Part shown: one piece after another, positions 24,446-32,697 of the stretch
How positions within the stretch are numbered: position 1 is the stretch's first letter
Layout: the number at the start of each line of letters is the position of its first letter
Assembly (NCBI GenBank): GCA_030123675.1
Contig: JASJYH010000013.1
Coordinates: forward strand, 1 to 42,109
Reading direction: 5' to 3'
From: Anaerolineae bacterium
GTDB lineage: Bacteria; Chloroflexota; Anaerolineae; Anaerolineales; Villigracilaceae
DNA length: 42,109 bases
Position numbers and translations under genes: made by a program
Notes under the pieces: model-generated
Told to the model about the DNA's origin: nothing
Seen by the model: the letters and a program-made list of their open reading frames with translations, nothing else
The model's database searches: none

Positions 24446-26341
24446 TTACCCTTCAGCGATAACGATGATCTTGTCTTCAGGTGCGAATACGACCTGGACA
24501 GATTTCCTTGGGTTCATATGTATACCGTAATTGGCCTCCGCGTTGTTCGTTTCGGCAGCCAGACGATAGCCAATTGCTGTTTCACTTCGTTGACGGGCTG
24601 CTTCCACTAGGGTGTAAAAACTGATCGGTTGCCCGGCCTCGACATAATCTTCCACCGGGTTAAGATAGATTTCTGATCCTTCAGAATCGAAAATATCCTG
24701 GAAAACATCAAAAAGACCTGCCTCTTCTGAAAGTTGAGAAAGCATTAAGCTGACCAGGTGTTCGCTAACAATGAAGTCGTCCACCCGAGCTACTTCAGCC
24801 AATGCTCGATTGCGTAGGTCGAGCATTTCACTGACAATCGAAAATGGCGTATCATCTCTTTGGGCAATATCACGCATGTGCAGCAATGTGACCAAAGTTT
24901 TTGCGTCAGCCTCTTGTACTTCAAGCCCTGATCTAGCCAACACGATCACATGATCAAATTCTGGGATATTCAAACTCTCGAGCAGATCACGATTTGTCGG
25001 ATCTCCTGGAATAAATTTTAAAGTCTGCATATTGAGTTTTTCCTTGCAATTTTGGACCTCACTCCGAGCCGAGCTTTGCTCTGCAACTACAGTCAATTGC
25101 GAGCCCTTGGCAACATACGCGTCTAGTTCAAGCACAACGGCCGCCGCAGAACGGTTCCAACCGACAATCAACGTTTTTTCTAGGCCTGGTTTGTGTGCTT
25201 TGCCCCTGGTGCGGATCAAACCCTTTTCTATTGGTATATCCCATAAATTAGATAATTCGATCGTGTCATTATCTTTGGAAAGAGCAAACAATTCATCACC
25301 GGGCTCAATCCGGGTCTTCATAGGCGGGTTAAGCAGAATGGAACCGTCCTTTTTGCGCAGACCCATCACAGCCGAATGCTCATATGCCAGCAGTGCCTCA
25401 CCAAAAGTTTTCCCTGAAAGGCTAGGTTCCTGTTTAAAATATATTTCATCGCCACCAAAATTCATCAGTTCATTGTAAACAACTGAAAGCCCGGATTGAC
25501 GCGATGTCTGCGCGACGATGCGCGCGATCAGATCACGTGTTTGCAGAGCCAAGACCTTATCGTTTACGCCAATCATCTTTACTACATCCATGTTTTTCTG
25601 ATTCTGGATTTGCGTCACGATATGGTAGGGTGCCTCACGTCGATTTGGATTGTTGGTAAGCGCTAAGACTGTTTTTATTACAAAAGAGTCAGGATCATCA
25701 TTTTCAGGAGGCAGAATAATGATCGAGCGCGCGCTGTGTGGGCTGACTAGTTCAAGATCGTTCAGGTCAATCGGGTTGCCGGAGCGTACAATCACCCGTG
25801 TGCTGCCAATTTTCTGGATGCGTTCGCGAATTTGTCCTTCAATCTCGAGTTTGTCACGGTTTGCTAATACAACAATTCGGGCCTTGTTTTTATTTTCGTT
25901 TGCGATCATCAACTCTGAAATGATTGTGAAAATCTGGGATGACCAACCTAGTATCAATGTATGATCATTTTCAAGTACTCGCGAGCGTCCCTTACGCAAC
26001 CGTTCTAACTGTTCTTCCAATCCTGCGTTAATCACACCGATCAAGGCACTGATAACGAAGAGCCCACCAATAGTTACAACTAACATCATGAACAAAAAGA
26101 ATGGGCTGCCGTCATCCCCGCCCATTGTGCCCGGATCAAGCGTGCGCATCAAACTGACCCAGATCAATTGGACGAAATTCTCATCGTTGGGCCCCACTCC
26201 GGCAATTGCTACGATAGCTGCAACCAATAATATGACCAATGCGGATGCAATAAAGAGCATAACAATCATGGCCGGCGTACCTTTTGCCATCATGGTATCG
26301 AACCAATAGCCAAACCGTTGTTTCAATGTGGGCTTCTTCAT
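24446..26341 (-). CDS. CASTOR/POLLUX-like ion channel with RCK-type domains
   Basis: This 631-residue protein has two membrane helices near the N-terminus (about 18-45 and 83-108) with a pore-like stretch between them (NFVQLIWVSLMRTLDPGTMG). Two Rossmann-type RCK/TrkA-like regions follow, beginning HTLILGWSSQIFTIISEL (about 128) and KTLIVGWNRSAAAVVLELDA (about 390). This layout matches the CASTOR/POLLUX/SYM8 channel group known from plants and found in bacteria. The filter lacks the GYG typical of potassium channels, so ion choice is open. GGAGG lies 5 nt before the ATG. It is convergent with rlmD and divergent from the UPF0173 gene. Confidence 0.88.
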   Translation of the reverse strand: MKKPTLKQRFGYWFDTMMAKGTPAMIVMLFIASALVILLVAAIVAIAGVGPNDENFVQLIWVSLMRTLDPGTMGGDDGSPFFLFMMLVVTIGGLFVISALIGVINAGLEEQLERLRKGRSRVLENDHTLILGWSSQIFTIISELMIANENKNKARIVVLANRDKLEIEGQIRERIQKIGSTRVIVRSGNPIDLNDLELVSPHSARSIIILPPENDDPDSFVIKTVLALTNNPNRREAPYHIVTQIQNQKNMDVVKMIGVNDKVLALQTRDLIARIVAQTSRQSGLSVVYNELMNFGGDEIYFKQEPSLSGKTFGEALLAYEHSAVMGLRKKDGSILLNPPMKTRIEPGDELFALSKDNDTIELSNLWDIPIEKGLIRTRGKAHKPGLEKTLIVGWNRSAAAVVLELDAYVAKGSQLTVVAEQSSARSEVQNCKEKLNMQTLKFIPGDPTNRDLLESLNIPEFDHVIVLARSGLEVQEADAKTLVTLLHMRDIAQRDDTPFSIVSEMLDLRNRALAEVARVDDFIVSEHLVSLMLSQLSEEAGLFDVFQDIFDSEGSEIYLNPVEDYVEAGQPISFYTLVEAARQRSETAIGYRLAAETNNAEANYGIHMNPRKSVQVVFAPEDKIIVIAEG

Positions 26342-26405
26342 AAGGCCTCCGTCAAAAATGTTTCCTTGGATTATAGATGCTAATCAGCAGTTCGCCAACA
26401 GAGAT

Positions 26406-26434
26406 TTGACCATTGTTCCAATTGAGCCTATACT
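26406..26434 (+). promoter_or_regulatory. sigma-70 promoter of the UPF0173 hydrolase gene
   Basis: TTGACC (26406-26411), a 17-nt spacer and TATACT (26429-26434) form a near-consensus promoter. The start codon at 26464 has GGAGG at 26454-26458. Confidence 0.75.
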
Positions 26435-26463
26435 TTTAGCAGCTACCCTATTTGGAGGATAAA

Positions 26464-27147
26464 ATGAGCAATAAAGTTATCTGGTACGGACATGCCACGC
26501 TCGGCTTAGAAACTGATGGCCATAAAATTGTCATTGACCCATTCTTCAATGGGAATCCCGCCACGTCTATCTCCCCCGAGGCTGTTGAGGCAGACTTCAT
26601 CCTGGTCAGCCACGGACACTTCGACCACGTGGGAGATGCGGTCGCGATTGCAAAACGGACTGACGCACTGGTCATTAGTAATGCTGAAATCTCAGGCTGG
26701 TTCCAAAAACAAGGGGTTAAATCCCATCCACAACATCTTGGTGGTGGATACAAACATCCTTTTGGATATCTCAAATTGACGCATGCCCTGCATGGTTCCG
26801 GCCTTCCGGATGGCAGTAACGGCGGCAACCCCGGCGGTTTCCTGCTGACAACCAATGATAGCAAGAAGGTCTATATGGCACAGGATACCGGATTGTTTGG
26901 CGATATGAAATTGATCGGCGAAGAAGGCGTTGATTTGGCATTCTTGCCAATCGGTGATAACTTCACCATGGGTCCTGATGATGCTCTGCGGGCTGTAAAA
27001 ATGATCCAACCGAAGACCGTCGTTCCCATACATTACAACACCTTCGATGTCATTGAACAAGATTCGCATGCTTGGGCTGCCCGTGTAGAGAAAGAAACCA
27101 GCGTTAAAGTTGTGGTACTCAACCCCGGTGATAGCCTGGATTTTTAA
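26464..27147 (+). CDS. UPF0173-family metal-dependent hydrolase
   Basis: This 227-residue protein has the metallo-beta-lactamase fold. MSNKVIWYGHATLGLETDGH leads into IDPFFNGNP, then the metal-binding VSHGHFDHVGDA, HALHGSGLPDG and DTGLFGDM, with PIHYNTFD near the C-terminus. This is the UPF0173/YtkL group. Function is not established. RNA- or small-molecule hydrolase activity is possible. I chose the ATG at 26464 because GGAGG lies 5 nt upstream. The frame's earlier start at 26452 overlaps that ribosome-binding site. A strong promoter stands at 26406-26434. Confidence 0.94.
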   Translation: MSNKVIWYGHATLGLETDGHKIVIDPFFNGNPATSISPEAVEADFILVSHGHFDHVGDAVAIAKRTDALVISNAEISGWFQKQGVKSHPQHLGGGYKHPFGYLKLTHALHGSGLPDGSNGGNPGGFLLTTNDSKKVYMAQDTGLFGDMKLIGEEGVDLAFLPIGDNFTMGPDDALRAVKMIQPKTVVPIHYNTFDVIEQDSHAWAARVEKETSVKVVVLNPGDSLDF

Positions 27148-27240
27148 TAGAAACGTAATATCTTTAGGATAATATTTGGCGACTTGGAGTACTTATTTTC
27201 AAGCCGCCAATTGATATAATTTTGAGCCTACGAGGTCTTT

Positions 27241-27882
27241 ATGTTTTCGAACCTGAGCGCTGATCGCCGAAAAGAAGAGCAACGGGTCAGCAAAGAGGGC
27301 CGTTTGCCACCTGGCCAATCCCTGACGCTAAAATTCCCCGTGCTGCATTATGGTCCGGTTCCGCATTTCAACGCAGCCACCTGGGACTTCCGTGTGTGGG
27401 GTGAAGTGGAGCAGGAAAAAGAGTGGAACTGGGCTGAATTTAACAAGCTGTCGCGCACAACAATCGAAATGGACATCCATTGTGTCACGCGCTGGAGCAA
27501 ATTTGACACTGTGTGGGAAGGCGTCTCTGTCAAAACGTTAGTAGATCAAGGCTTAATAATGATCAAACCCGATGTCACCCATGTCATGCAGCATGCCGAG
27601 TACGGCTTTACCGTGAATTTGCCCTTAGAAGTTTTCTTGCAAGAAAACTTCTTGATGGCGACCCATTTCAATGGCGAACCGCTAACAACCGATCATGGTT
27701 ATCCACTACGGGGTGTGGTTGGTAATATTCCAAGCCACAAAGAAGAAGAAACACCATACCTTTGGAAAGGCGCCAAATGGCTGCGCTCGCTGGAATTTAT
27801 GACGAAAGACCGGCGCGGATTTTGGGAACAGGCCGGCTATCATAACCGCGCAGATGTCTGGAAGGAAGAACGATTTGGGTGA
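27241..27882 (+). CDS. molybdopterin-dependent oxidoreductase (sulfite-oxidase-like)
   Basis: This 213-residue protein has the sulfite-oxidase catalytic fold in a short form. It shows LHYGPVPHFNAATWDFRVWG, the molybdenum-ligand Cys81 in MDIHCVTRWSKFDTVWEGV, VMQHAEYGFTVNLPLEVFL, the GYPLRGVVGNI cofactor region and SLEFMTKDRRGFWEQAGYHN. Length agrees with cytosolic YedY-like stand-alone domains. No Tat signal is visible, so unlike YedY/MsrP it is probably cytoplasmic. GAGG lies 7 nt before the ATG, and a TATAAT box lies at 27215-27220. A clear terminator follows. Its substrate is unknown. Confidence 0.92.
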   Translation: MFSNLSADRRKEEQRVSKEGRLPPGQSLTLKFPVLHYGPVPHFNAATWDFRVWGEVEQEKEWNWAEFNKLSRTTIEMDIHCVTRWSKFDTVWEGVSVKTLVDQGLIMIKPDVTHVMQHAEYGFTVNLPLEVFLQENFLMATHFNGEPLTTDHGYPLRGVVGNIPSHKEEETPYLWKGAKWLRSLEFMTKDRRGFWEQAGYHNRADVWKEERFG

Positions 27883-27933
27883 ACCCACTCAGGAAAGCAA
27901 CTATGCTGTACAGCTTGTAATGCACATAAAAGA

Positions 27934-27977
27934 AAAAGCCATCACGAATATTACAGTGATGGCTTTTATTATTTTTT
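27934..27977. terminator. bidirectional intrinsic terminator
   Basis: AAAAGCCATCAC (27934-27945) and GTGATGGCTTTT (27956-27967) make a 12-bp stem with a 10-nt loop. T-runs lie on the right (plus strand, to 27977), and the A-run to the left serves the minus strand. It lies between the molybdopterin gene and the convergent HtrA gene and can end both transcripts. Confidence 0.85.
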
Positions 27978-28017
27978 AAGGAAGACATCCGCTCAATCCA
28001 GATCTACATATTGATCC

Positions 28018-29181
28018 CTACGGGCGTTTGTCTAGATTTACTGTAATATCTACTTGATCTTCGCCGCGCAGGACAGTTAAAACAACATCATCTCCAGGAG
28101 ATTTGTTGTTGATCAGATAACGCAGCAATTCGTCAAACCGAAGAATAGAATTCCCATCTATCGCTATAATTAAGTCGCCTCCGGCATTTAGGCCCGGAGA
28201 ACTCGTAGCTTGGTTGCCAGCGCGGATTCCAGCATTAGCGGCCGGGCCATTAGGCGAAACACTTGTCACATAGGCACCAGTGAAAGACTTGAGACCCAAC
28301 GCTTCGATTTGCGGCAAGCTGAGATTAGACAGAGATGAAATACCCAAATATGGATAATCATACTTTCCCTCCGCAATTAGGACGGGAACCACACGTTTGA
28401 CAATGTCGATTGCAATCGCAAAACCAATCCCGGAATTCACAGGTTCGCCTGCCTCTGTGAAATTAGATGTGCGAATTGCGCGATTAACGCCAATTATTTC
28501 GCCATTCAGGTTATACAGCGGTCCTCCTGAATTTCCAGGATTAATAGCAGCATCGGTTTGAATAATGTCGCCTGCGGTGAAAACCCCCCCAGAGGGAGCA
28601 CCACGTTGTGAATCAAGAGTCCGGCCCAGCGCTGAGATAATGCCTGAAGTCATCGTGCCGTTCAAGCCAAAAGGGTTTCCAATGGCGATAACGGTTTGCC
28701 CAACTTTGAGGTTTTTTGAGACGCCTAAGGGTGAAGGGTGCAGTTCGGTCTCGGGCGCATTTACTTTAATGACCGCCAAATCTGAGTCTAAGTCTGTACC
28801 GATGACTGTCCCAAAGATTTTATATCCAGATGTGAAATCAACCTCTACTTGTTTGGCGCCTTCAACAACATGAAAGTTTGTGATGATATGGCCCTGATTG
28901 TCGTAAACAAAACCGGAGCCCAGGCTGCCACCTTGATCACCAACAACTTGTATTGATACGATTCCTGGTAATACTCTCTCGTACAGATTAACCAAGGTCT
29001 CTTGATGTTTTGCATCCTCACTGTTAACGACAATAGGTGTGTCGCCGCCTCCTTGATTTGTTGCCGCAGGCAGAAGCAGGTCTGGCGCCGCCGGTATGCT
29101 TTCGGTAAATTTAGGAACCTGGCAAGCCATTGCTGCAATAATCAACACTGATAAACCGATCCATATGCGCTGAATTTTCAT
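28018..29181 (-). CDS. HtrA/DegP-family S1C serine protease, likely lipoprotein
   Basis: This 387-residue protein has an N-terminal hydrophobic signal ending AAMAC (Cys20), which suggests a lipid-anchored protein, though the -3 residue is Ala rather than Leu. The trypsin-like domain contains His104 (ITNFHVVEG), Asp134 (LDSDLAVIKV) and Ser218 (INPGNSGGP). A PDZ domain follows with NAGIRAGNQATSSPGLNAGG. The triad is complete. HtrA enzymes degrade or refold misfolded envelope proteins. AAGGAGAAAG lies just upstream of the ATG. It is the downstream partner of the dnaJ-like gene on the same strand (70 nt apart), a stress-linked pair. Confidence 0.95.
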   Translation of the reverse strand: MKIQRIWIGLSVLIIAAMACQVPKFTESIPAAPDLLLPAATNQGGGDTPIVVNSEDAKHQETLVNLYERVLPGIVSIQVVGDQGGSLGSGFVYDNQGHIITNFHVVEGAKQVEVDFTSGYKIFGTVIGTDLDSDLAVIKVNAPETELHPSPLGVSKNLKVGQTVIAIGNPFGLNGTMTSGIISALGRTLDSQRGAPSGGVFTAGDIIQTDAAINPGNSGGPLYNLNGEIIGVNRAIRTSNFTEAGEPVNSGIGFAIAIDIVKRVVPVLIAEGKYDYPYLGISSLSNLSLPQIEALGLKSFTGAYVTSVSPNGPAANAGIRAGNQATSSPGLNAGGDLIIAIDGNSILRFDELLRYLINNKSPGDDVVLTVLRGEDQVDITVNLDKRP

Positions 29182-29251
29182 TCTTTCTCCTTACAAAATT
29201 AAAGAATACTCGCCTGTAAGTGCAGGTATTTGAACATGGTACGAAGTCTAT

Positions 29252-30127
29252 TTATATTTTAGAGGCTTTTTCCAACAGCTCTCTTTGTTTGGACGACAAA
29301 GAACGAGGAATTTCTACGCTCACGCGCACATACAAATTGCCCTTGGTTTTTGGATTTTTAAGATTTGGCATACCGCGTCCAGCAATCCGGAAAACCTGGT
29401 CTGGTTGTGTCCCGGGTGGAATCGTCAATTTTACTTTTCCGGTTAGTGTATTAATTTCAACTTCACCGCCCAATATCGCGGTATAAGCGCTGATTTTTGT
29501 TGCTATATGTAAGTTGTTGCCCTTGCGTTTGAAGCGCTTATGCTCTCTTACTTGAATAATCAGATAAAGGTCCAATCCATTCGGTCCTGCGCCTGCCACT
29601 CTAACTTTTGAGCCAGTTCGAACTCCCGGTGGTATTTTCACTAGTTTGCGAATCCCCTCGGTTTCGATTCTCATGGATACACCGTTGTGGGCATCTTCCA
29701 TGCTGATCTCAACTTGTTGCTGGTAAGCCTGATTTCGCCTTGAAGGAGCTCCCGTACCACCGAAGATCGAACTGAAGAAATCCGAGAATATCCCATCTCC
29801 GAATATTCCATCAAAGTCATCGACATTGGCTCGGCGGGTACCGCGTGATGGACCACGGGACCACTGGTCCCAGTCAAACCCACCCTGTCCCTGCTGCTGC
29901 CAATTCGAATAAGCGCTGCCAAGACGATCATAATGGCTGCGTTTTTTCGTATCGTTAAGTACCTGATAGGCCTCGTTGATATCTTTAAAACGTTCCTCAG
30001 CCTGCTTATCACCCATATTTTTATCGGGATGATACTGCACAGCTAAATTGCGATATGCTTTACGAATTTCATCTTTACTGGCTTTTCGCGATACACCCAG
30101 AATCTTGTAATAATCTTTGTAATCCAT
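29252..30127 (-). CDS. DnaJ/CbpA-type co-chaperone
   Basis: This 291-residue protein has an N-terminal J domain with HPD at 33-35 ([20 protein letters not shown]). A Gly/Phe-rich linker follows ([21 protein letters not shown]), and then two C-terminal substrate-binding domains ([20 protein letters not shown] and [20 protein letters not shown]). There are no CxxCxGxG zinc repeats, so it is CbpA-type rather than full DnaJ. It would stimulate DnaK ATPase. A -10 box ends 9 nt before the ATG, so the mRNA looks leaderless. The HtrA gene follows downstream. Confidence 0.95.
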   Translation of the reverse strand: MDYKDYYKILGVSRKASKDEIRKAYRNLAVQYHPDKNMGDKQAEERFKDINEAYQVLNDTKKRSHYDRLGSAYSNWQQQGQGGFDWDQWSRGPSRGTRRANVDDFDGIFGDGIFSDFFSSIFGGTGAPSRRNQAYQQQVEISMEDAHNGVSMRIETEGIRKLVKIPPGVRTGSKVRVAGAGPNGLDLYLIIQVREHKRFKRKGNNLHIATKISAYTAILGGEVEINTLTGKVKLTIPPGTQPDQVFRIAGRGMPNLKNPKTKGNLYVRVSVEIPRSLSSKQRELLEKASKI

Positions 30128-30136
30128 AACTATATA

Positions 30137-30166
30137 ATTTTATTCTCAAAACGACCAGAGATGCAA
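30137..30166 (-). promoter_or_regulatory. leaderless-type promoter of the dnaJ-like gene
   Basis: On the minus strand, -10 TAAAAT (30137-30142) ends 9 nt before the ATG at 30127. A weak -35 TTGCAT (30161-30166) lies at 18-nt spacing. No Shine-Dalgarno is present. Confidence 0.45.
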
Positions 30167-30265
30167 GCCCCTGGAGATAGGTCTAATATAACTCTAACCG
30201 TAGCCCATCAATTTCCAGTATACTACGCGGACGTCCTCTCTCATACTTATTGGCAGGAAATTCAA

Positions 30266-30850
30266 ATGAAATCAATCTGTGTCTACTGTGGATCATCAGA
30301 TTCGGTCTCCCCCGACTATCTGTCTGCTGCACATGAAATGGGCCGGGTACTGGTCGAACGCGGACACCGTTTAATTTACGGAGGCGGCAAGACCGGTCTC
30401 ATGGGCGCAATCGCTGACAGTGTTTTGGAAGGCGGTGGTGATGTAATTGGTGTTATTACTCCAAGTATGAATAGCTCTGCTCTGGCGCATAAGGGAGTGA
30501 CGAGCATGGACGTGGTTCCTGACCTGCACGCTCGAAAAGCGCGTATGCATCAGCTTTCTGAAGGGTATATTGCGATGCCTGGCGGGTTTGGTACCCTTGA
30601 TGAGTTGTTTGAAACCATTACATGGTCACAGGTTGGGGAGCACCAAAAGCCAATTGGCATATTGAATGTAAATAATTATTTCGCCCCCCTAATGGGGGCT
30701 TTAAATCATTCTGTGCAAGAGGGATTTATATTCAAGGAGCATTACGATGCTATTGCTTATGAGTCTGACCCCGAAAAGATACTAAATGCAATGAAAACCT
30801 ATCAACATCCGCACGCTGCCGTTAAACGCTGGATGCGGGAAGATATCTAA
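30266..30850 (+). CDS. LOG-family (TIGR00730) Rossmann-fold protein
   Basis: This 194-residue protein has the LOG signature. [19 protein letters not shown] is followed by [19 protein letters not shown] and the family motif [20 protein letters not shown]. Members are predicted or shown to release cytokinin-like bases from nucleotide monophosphates (phosphoribohydrolase), and many bacterial ones have an unclear role. The frame is open from 30161, but homologues begin at MKSI, and the ATG at 30266 has AGGAA just upstream. The stop overlaps the stop of the convergent nitroreductase gene by 4 nt. Confidence 0.93.
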   Translation: MKSICVYCGSSDSVSPDYLSAAHEMGRVLVERGHRLIYGGGKTGLMGAIADSVLEGGGDVIGVITPSMNSSALAHKGVTSMDVVPDLHARKARMHQLSEGYIAMPGGFGTLDELFETITWSQVGEHQKPIGILNVNNYFAPLMGALNHSVQEGFIFKEHYDAIAYESDPEKILNAMKTYQHPHAAVKRWMREDI

Positions 30851-31515
30851 ATAAACGTAGCGATTTCCTCAAGTGGTTTTTTTCTGATATCGGGTACAGT
30901 AGTCCCCTCCAAAGGGTAGCCTACGACCAAAACTAGAAAGGGCCGTTCATTCGATGGGCGCATGAGAATCTTATTTAAAAACGCCATCGGGCTGGGTGTA
31001 TGTGTAAGAGAAGCCAGGCCGGCATTATGTACAGCAGTGATTAATATTCCAGCGGCAATCCCTACTGATTCAGTCACATAATAGTTTTTGATCTTTTTCC
31101 CATCGGACAAAATTGTGTTGCGCAACCCAAATAGTATGATCAAGTAAGGTGCTTCTTCTAAAAACGGCTTCCGCCAATCTGTGCCGAGCGGGGCCAATGC
31201 CTGTAACCATTCCTCGGAGGCACGGCGAGAGTAGAACTCACGCTCTTCTTGCTCAGCGCCAGCTCGAATTTCCCTCTTTACATCCTGGTCACTGACCACC
31301 ACAAAGTGCCATGGTTGCATATTGGCACCATTGGGAGCTGTCCCCGCAGTGCGGAGGCACTCCTCGATGACCTTGCGTGGGATAGGACGATTTGAAAATG
31401 TACGGATGGTGCGCCGCCGCTGCATGTCTTCTCGAAATGCTTGGGCACGGTCTTTCATTTCTTGCAACGGGTATTCCCGGTATGATCGCAATGGGATAAA
31501 GTTTGATTCATTCAC
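30847..31515 (-). CDS. nitroreductase-family flavoprotein (iodotyrosine deiodinase-like)
   Basis: This 222-residue FMN-dependent nitroreductase-fold protein shows [20 protein letters not shown] and [17 protein letters not shown] (FMN binding). [18 protein letters not shown] then [12 protein letters not shown] is the active-site lid region seen in iodotyrosine-deiodinase-like (IYD) members, and [20 protein letters not shown] follows. Bacterial IYD relatives remove halogens or reduce quinones and nitro groups. Which reaction occurs here is unknown. The GTG start at 31515 has GAGG 7 nt upstream. The gene is convergent with the LOG gene and overlaps it by 4 nt. Confidence 0.88.
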   Translation of the reverse strand: MNESNFIPLRSYREYPLQEMKDRAQAFREDMQRRRTIRTFSNRPIPRKVIEECLRTAGTAPNGANMQPWHFVVVSDQDVKREIRAGAEQEEREFYSRRASEEWLQALAPLGTDWRKPFLEEAPYLIILFGLRNTILSDGKKIKNYYVTESVGIAAGILITAVHNAGLASLTHTPSPMAFLNKILMRPSNERPFLVLVVGYPLEGTTVPDIRKKPLEEIATFI

Positions 31516-31894
31516 TTTGATACCTCATTTTGGCTTTTAACAATTATTCTATGCTACCCATTATCTTTCAGTTCATTTGTGTCACAATAATTTTGGGGTG
31601 TTTCTGCATATTTTAAATACCTAAAAGGATGATTTTTTTTAACTTCTCAAAAATTATTTCCTTTTCCAATGGATAACGAAATATATCCAATCTTAAATTC
31701 AACTCGTAAATGCAACATAATGATGTTCAAAGAATACCTCATACATCATGCTGAAATCAAGGCCAGAAAGGTGCTTCGGGAGCAAATACAGAATTGTTAA
31801 TCTCACCACTCTTTGACAAGGAAAGCATATTAGATTATTGTTATATAGGCAAAAGATTATATATATCCTCTTGTAATAATAGGATTGCTGCAAG
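31516..31894. other. A/T-rich intergenic upstream of arsR-like gene
   Basis: About 380 nt of low-GC DNA. I see no supported gene. Near the right end, TTATATAGGCAAAAGATTAT then ATATATCC gives an imperfect A/T dyad suited to an ArsR operator and -10 region, but no clear -35 is visible. The low GC, lower than neighbours, marks the border where the metal-response island begins. Confidence 0.5.
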
Positions 31895-32293
31895 ATGGAA
31901 ACTACCAAAACGAAGGCGGAACGGTTCAAAATAATAGCAGGGGATACTCGATTGGCAATCATCGAATACCTCAAAGAAGGCTCAAAGACAGTTGGTGAAT
32001 TAGCTAAGGTCCTGAGTATCAGCCAACCTAGCGTTTCCCAGAACCTGCGCCTTTTAAAGGCCGCAGGCATTGTCCAATCTCAAAAGAACGGCAACTGGGT
32101 GAACTACTCCATCCAGCTTGAAGGCTTGATGGAGCTTCAGCGGGAACTGAGCAACATCTGTTTTTGCGGCTGCGATTGTTATCAGCCTGTGGATCAAACG
32201 GCACTAGAAACATATAAAGGGCAACTGGAAGCGGAACTGACAAGGGTCAACAAGGCCTTGGTGAGGTCCCCCGGCAAGGTTGAGTTTACATGA
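31895..32293 (+). CDS. ArsR-family regulator with C-terminal CxCxCxC cluster
   Basis: This 132-residue winged-helix protein has the ArsR/SmtB reading helix SISQPSVSQNLRLLKAAGIV (about 41-60) and wing (QSQKNGNWVNYSI). The usual alpha-3 metal site (ELCVCDL) is absent: it reads GELAKVL. Instead, Cys89, Cys91, Cys93 and Cys95 form CFCGCDC after the dimer helix, a plausible soft-metal or redox site. The stop overlaps the next ATG (ATGA), starting a four-gene coupled operon. It is likely a metal- or thiol-sensing repressor of that operon. The ligand is unknown. Confidence 0.88.
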   Translation: METTKTKAERFKIIAGDTRLAIIEYLKEGSKTVGELAKVLSISQPSVSQNLRLLKAAGIVQSQKNGNWVNYSIQLEGLMELQRELSNICFCGCDCYQPVDQTALETYKGQLEAELTRVNKALVRSPGKVEFT

Positions 32294-32697
32294 TAAAAAT
32301 AAGCACTAGGAAGTTCATTCTATTTATCCTGGGGGTTGTCCTTGTCGTTGGGGTAGGCGGCTATCTTCTAGCCCAAATGTTACTTCCAGAGGTGGACATG
32401 GAGCACCAAAACAATCCTATGGTGATGGAAACGCCGGAGGGAGAGGGGAACGGCTCAAAACCCGCCCCTAATCGCTTTTCTAGTATGGGAACAATTCATG
32501 GCGGGGAGATGCAATATGGGATTTTTACCCCAGACACGTATCTGTGGGATTTTGGAGATGGCGCTACATCTATAGAAAAAGACCCAAGCCATCAATACGT
32601 CGCAGCTGGCAGCTATACAGTAACTCTGACAATAACTAGCACTGAGGGGAATGAGTATATGAACACCACGGAAATCACTGTGGAGGCTCCCGAATGA
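32290..32697 (+). CDS. membrane-anchored PKD-domain protein
   Basis: This 135-residue protein has one N-terminal membrane helix (about 9-30, FILFILGVVLVVGVGGYLLA) and an extracytoplasmic part. After a Met/Glu-rich linker (VDMEHQNNPMVMETPE), the PKD fold starts near residue 70 and carries the hallmark YLWDFGDGATSIEKDPSH, then YTVTLTITST. A single PKD domain usually binds sugars or proteins. Here it lies between the ArsR and ABC permease genes with both stops overlapped (ATGA at each junction), so it is probably a dedicated extracytoplasmic subunit of that exporter. This combination is unusual. Confidence 0.85.
   Translation: MIKISTRKFILFILGVVLVVGVGGYLLAQMLLPEVDMEHQNNPMVMETPEGEGNGSKPAPNRFSSMGTIHGGEMQYGIFTPDTYLWDFGDGATSIEKDPSHQYVAAGSYTVTLTITSTEGNEYMNTTEITVEAPE

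Noticed and set aside
31699-32070. 123-residue minus-strand frame overlapping the arsR gene
   Set aside because: Low-complexity, overlaps the clear ArsR coding frame by 176 nt and has no recognisable domain.
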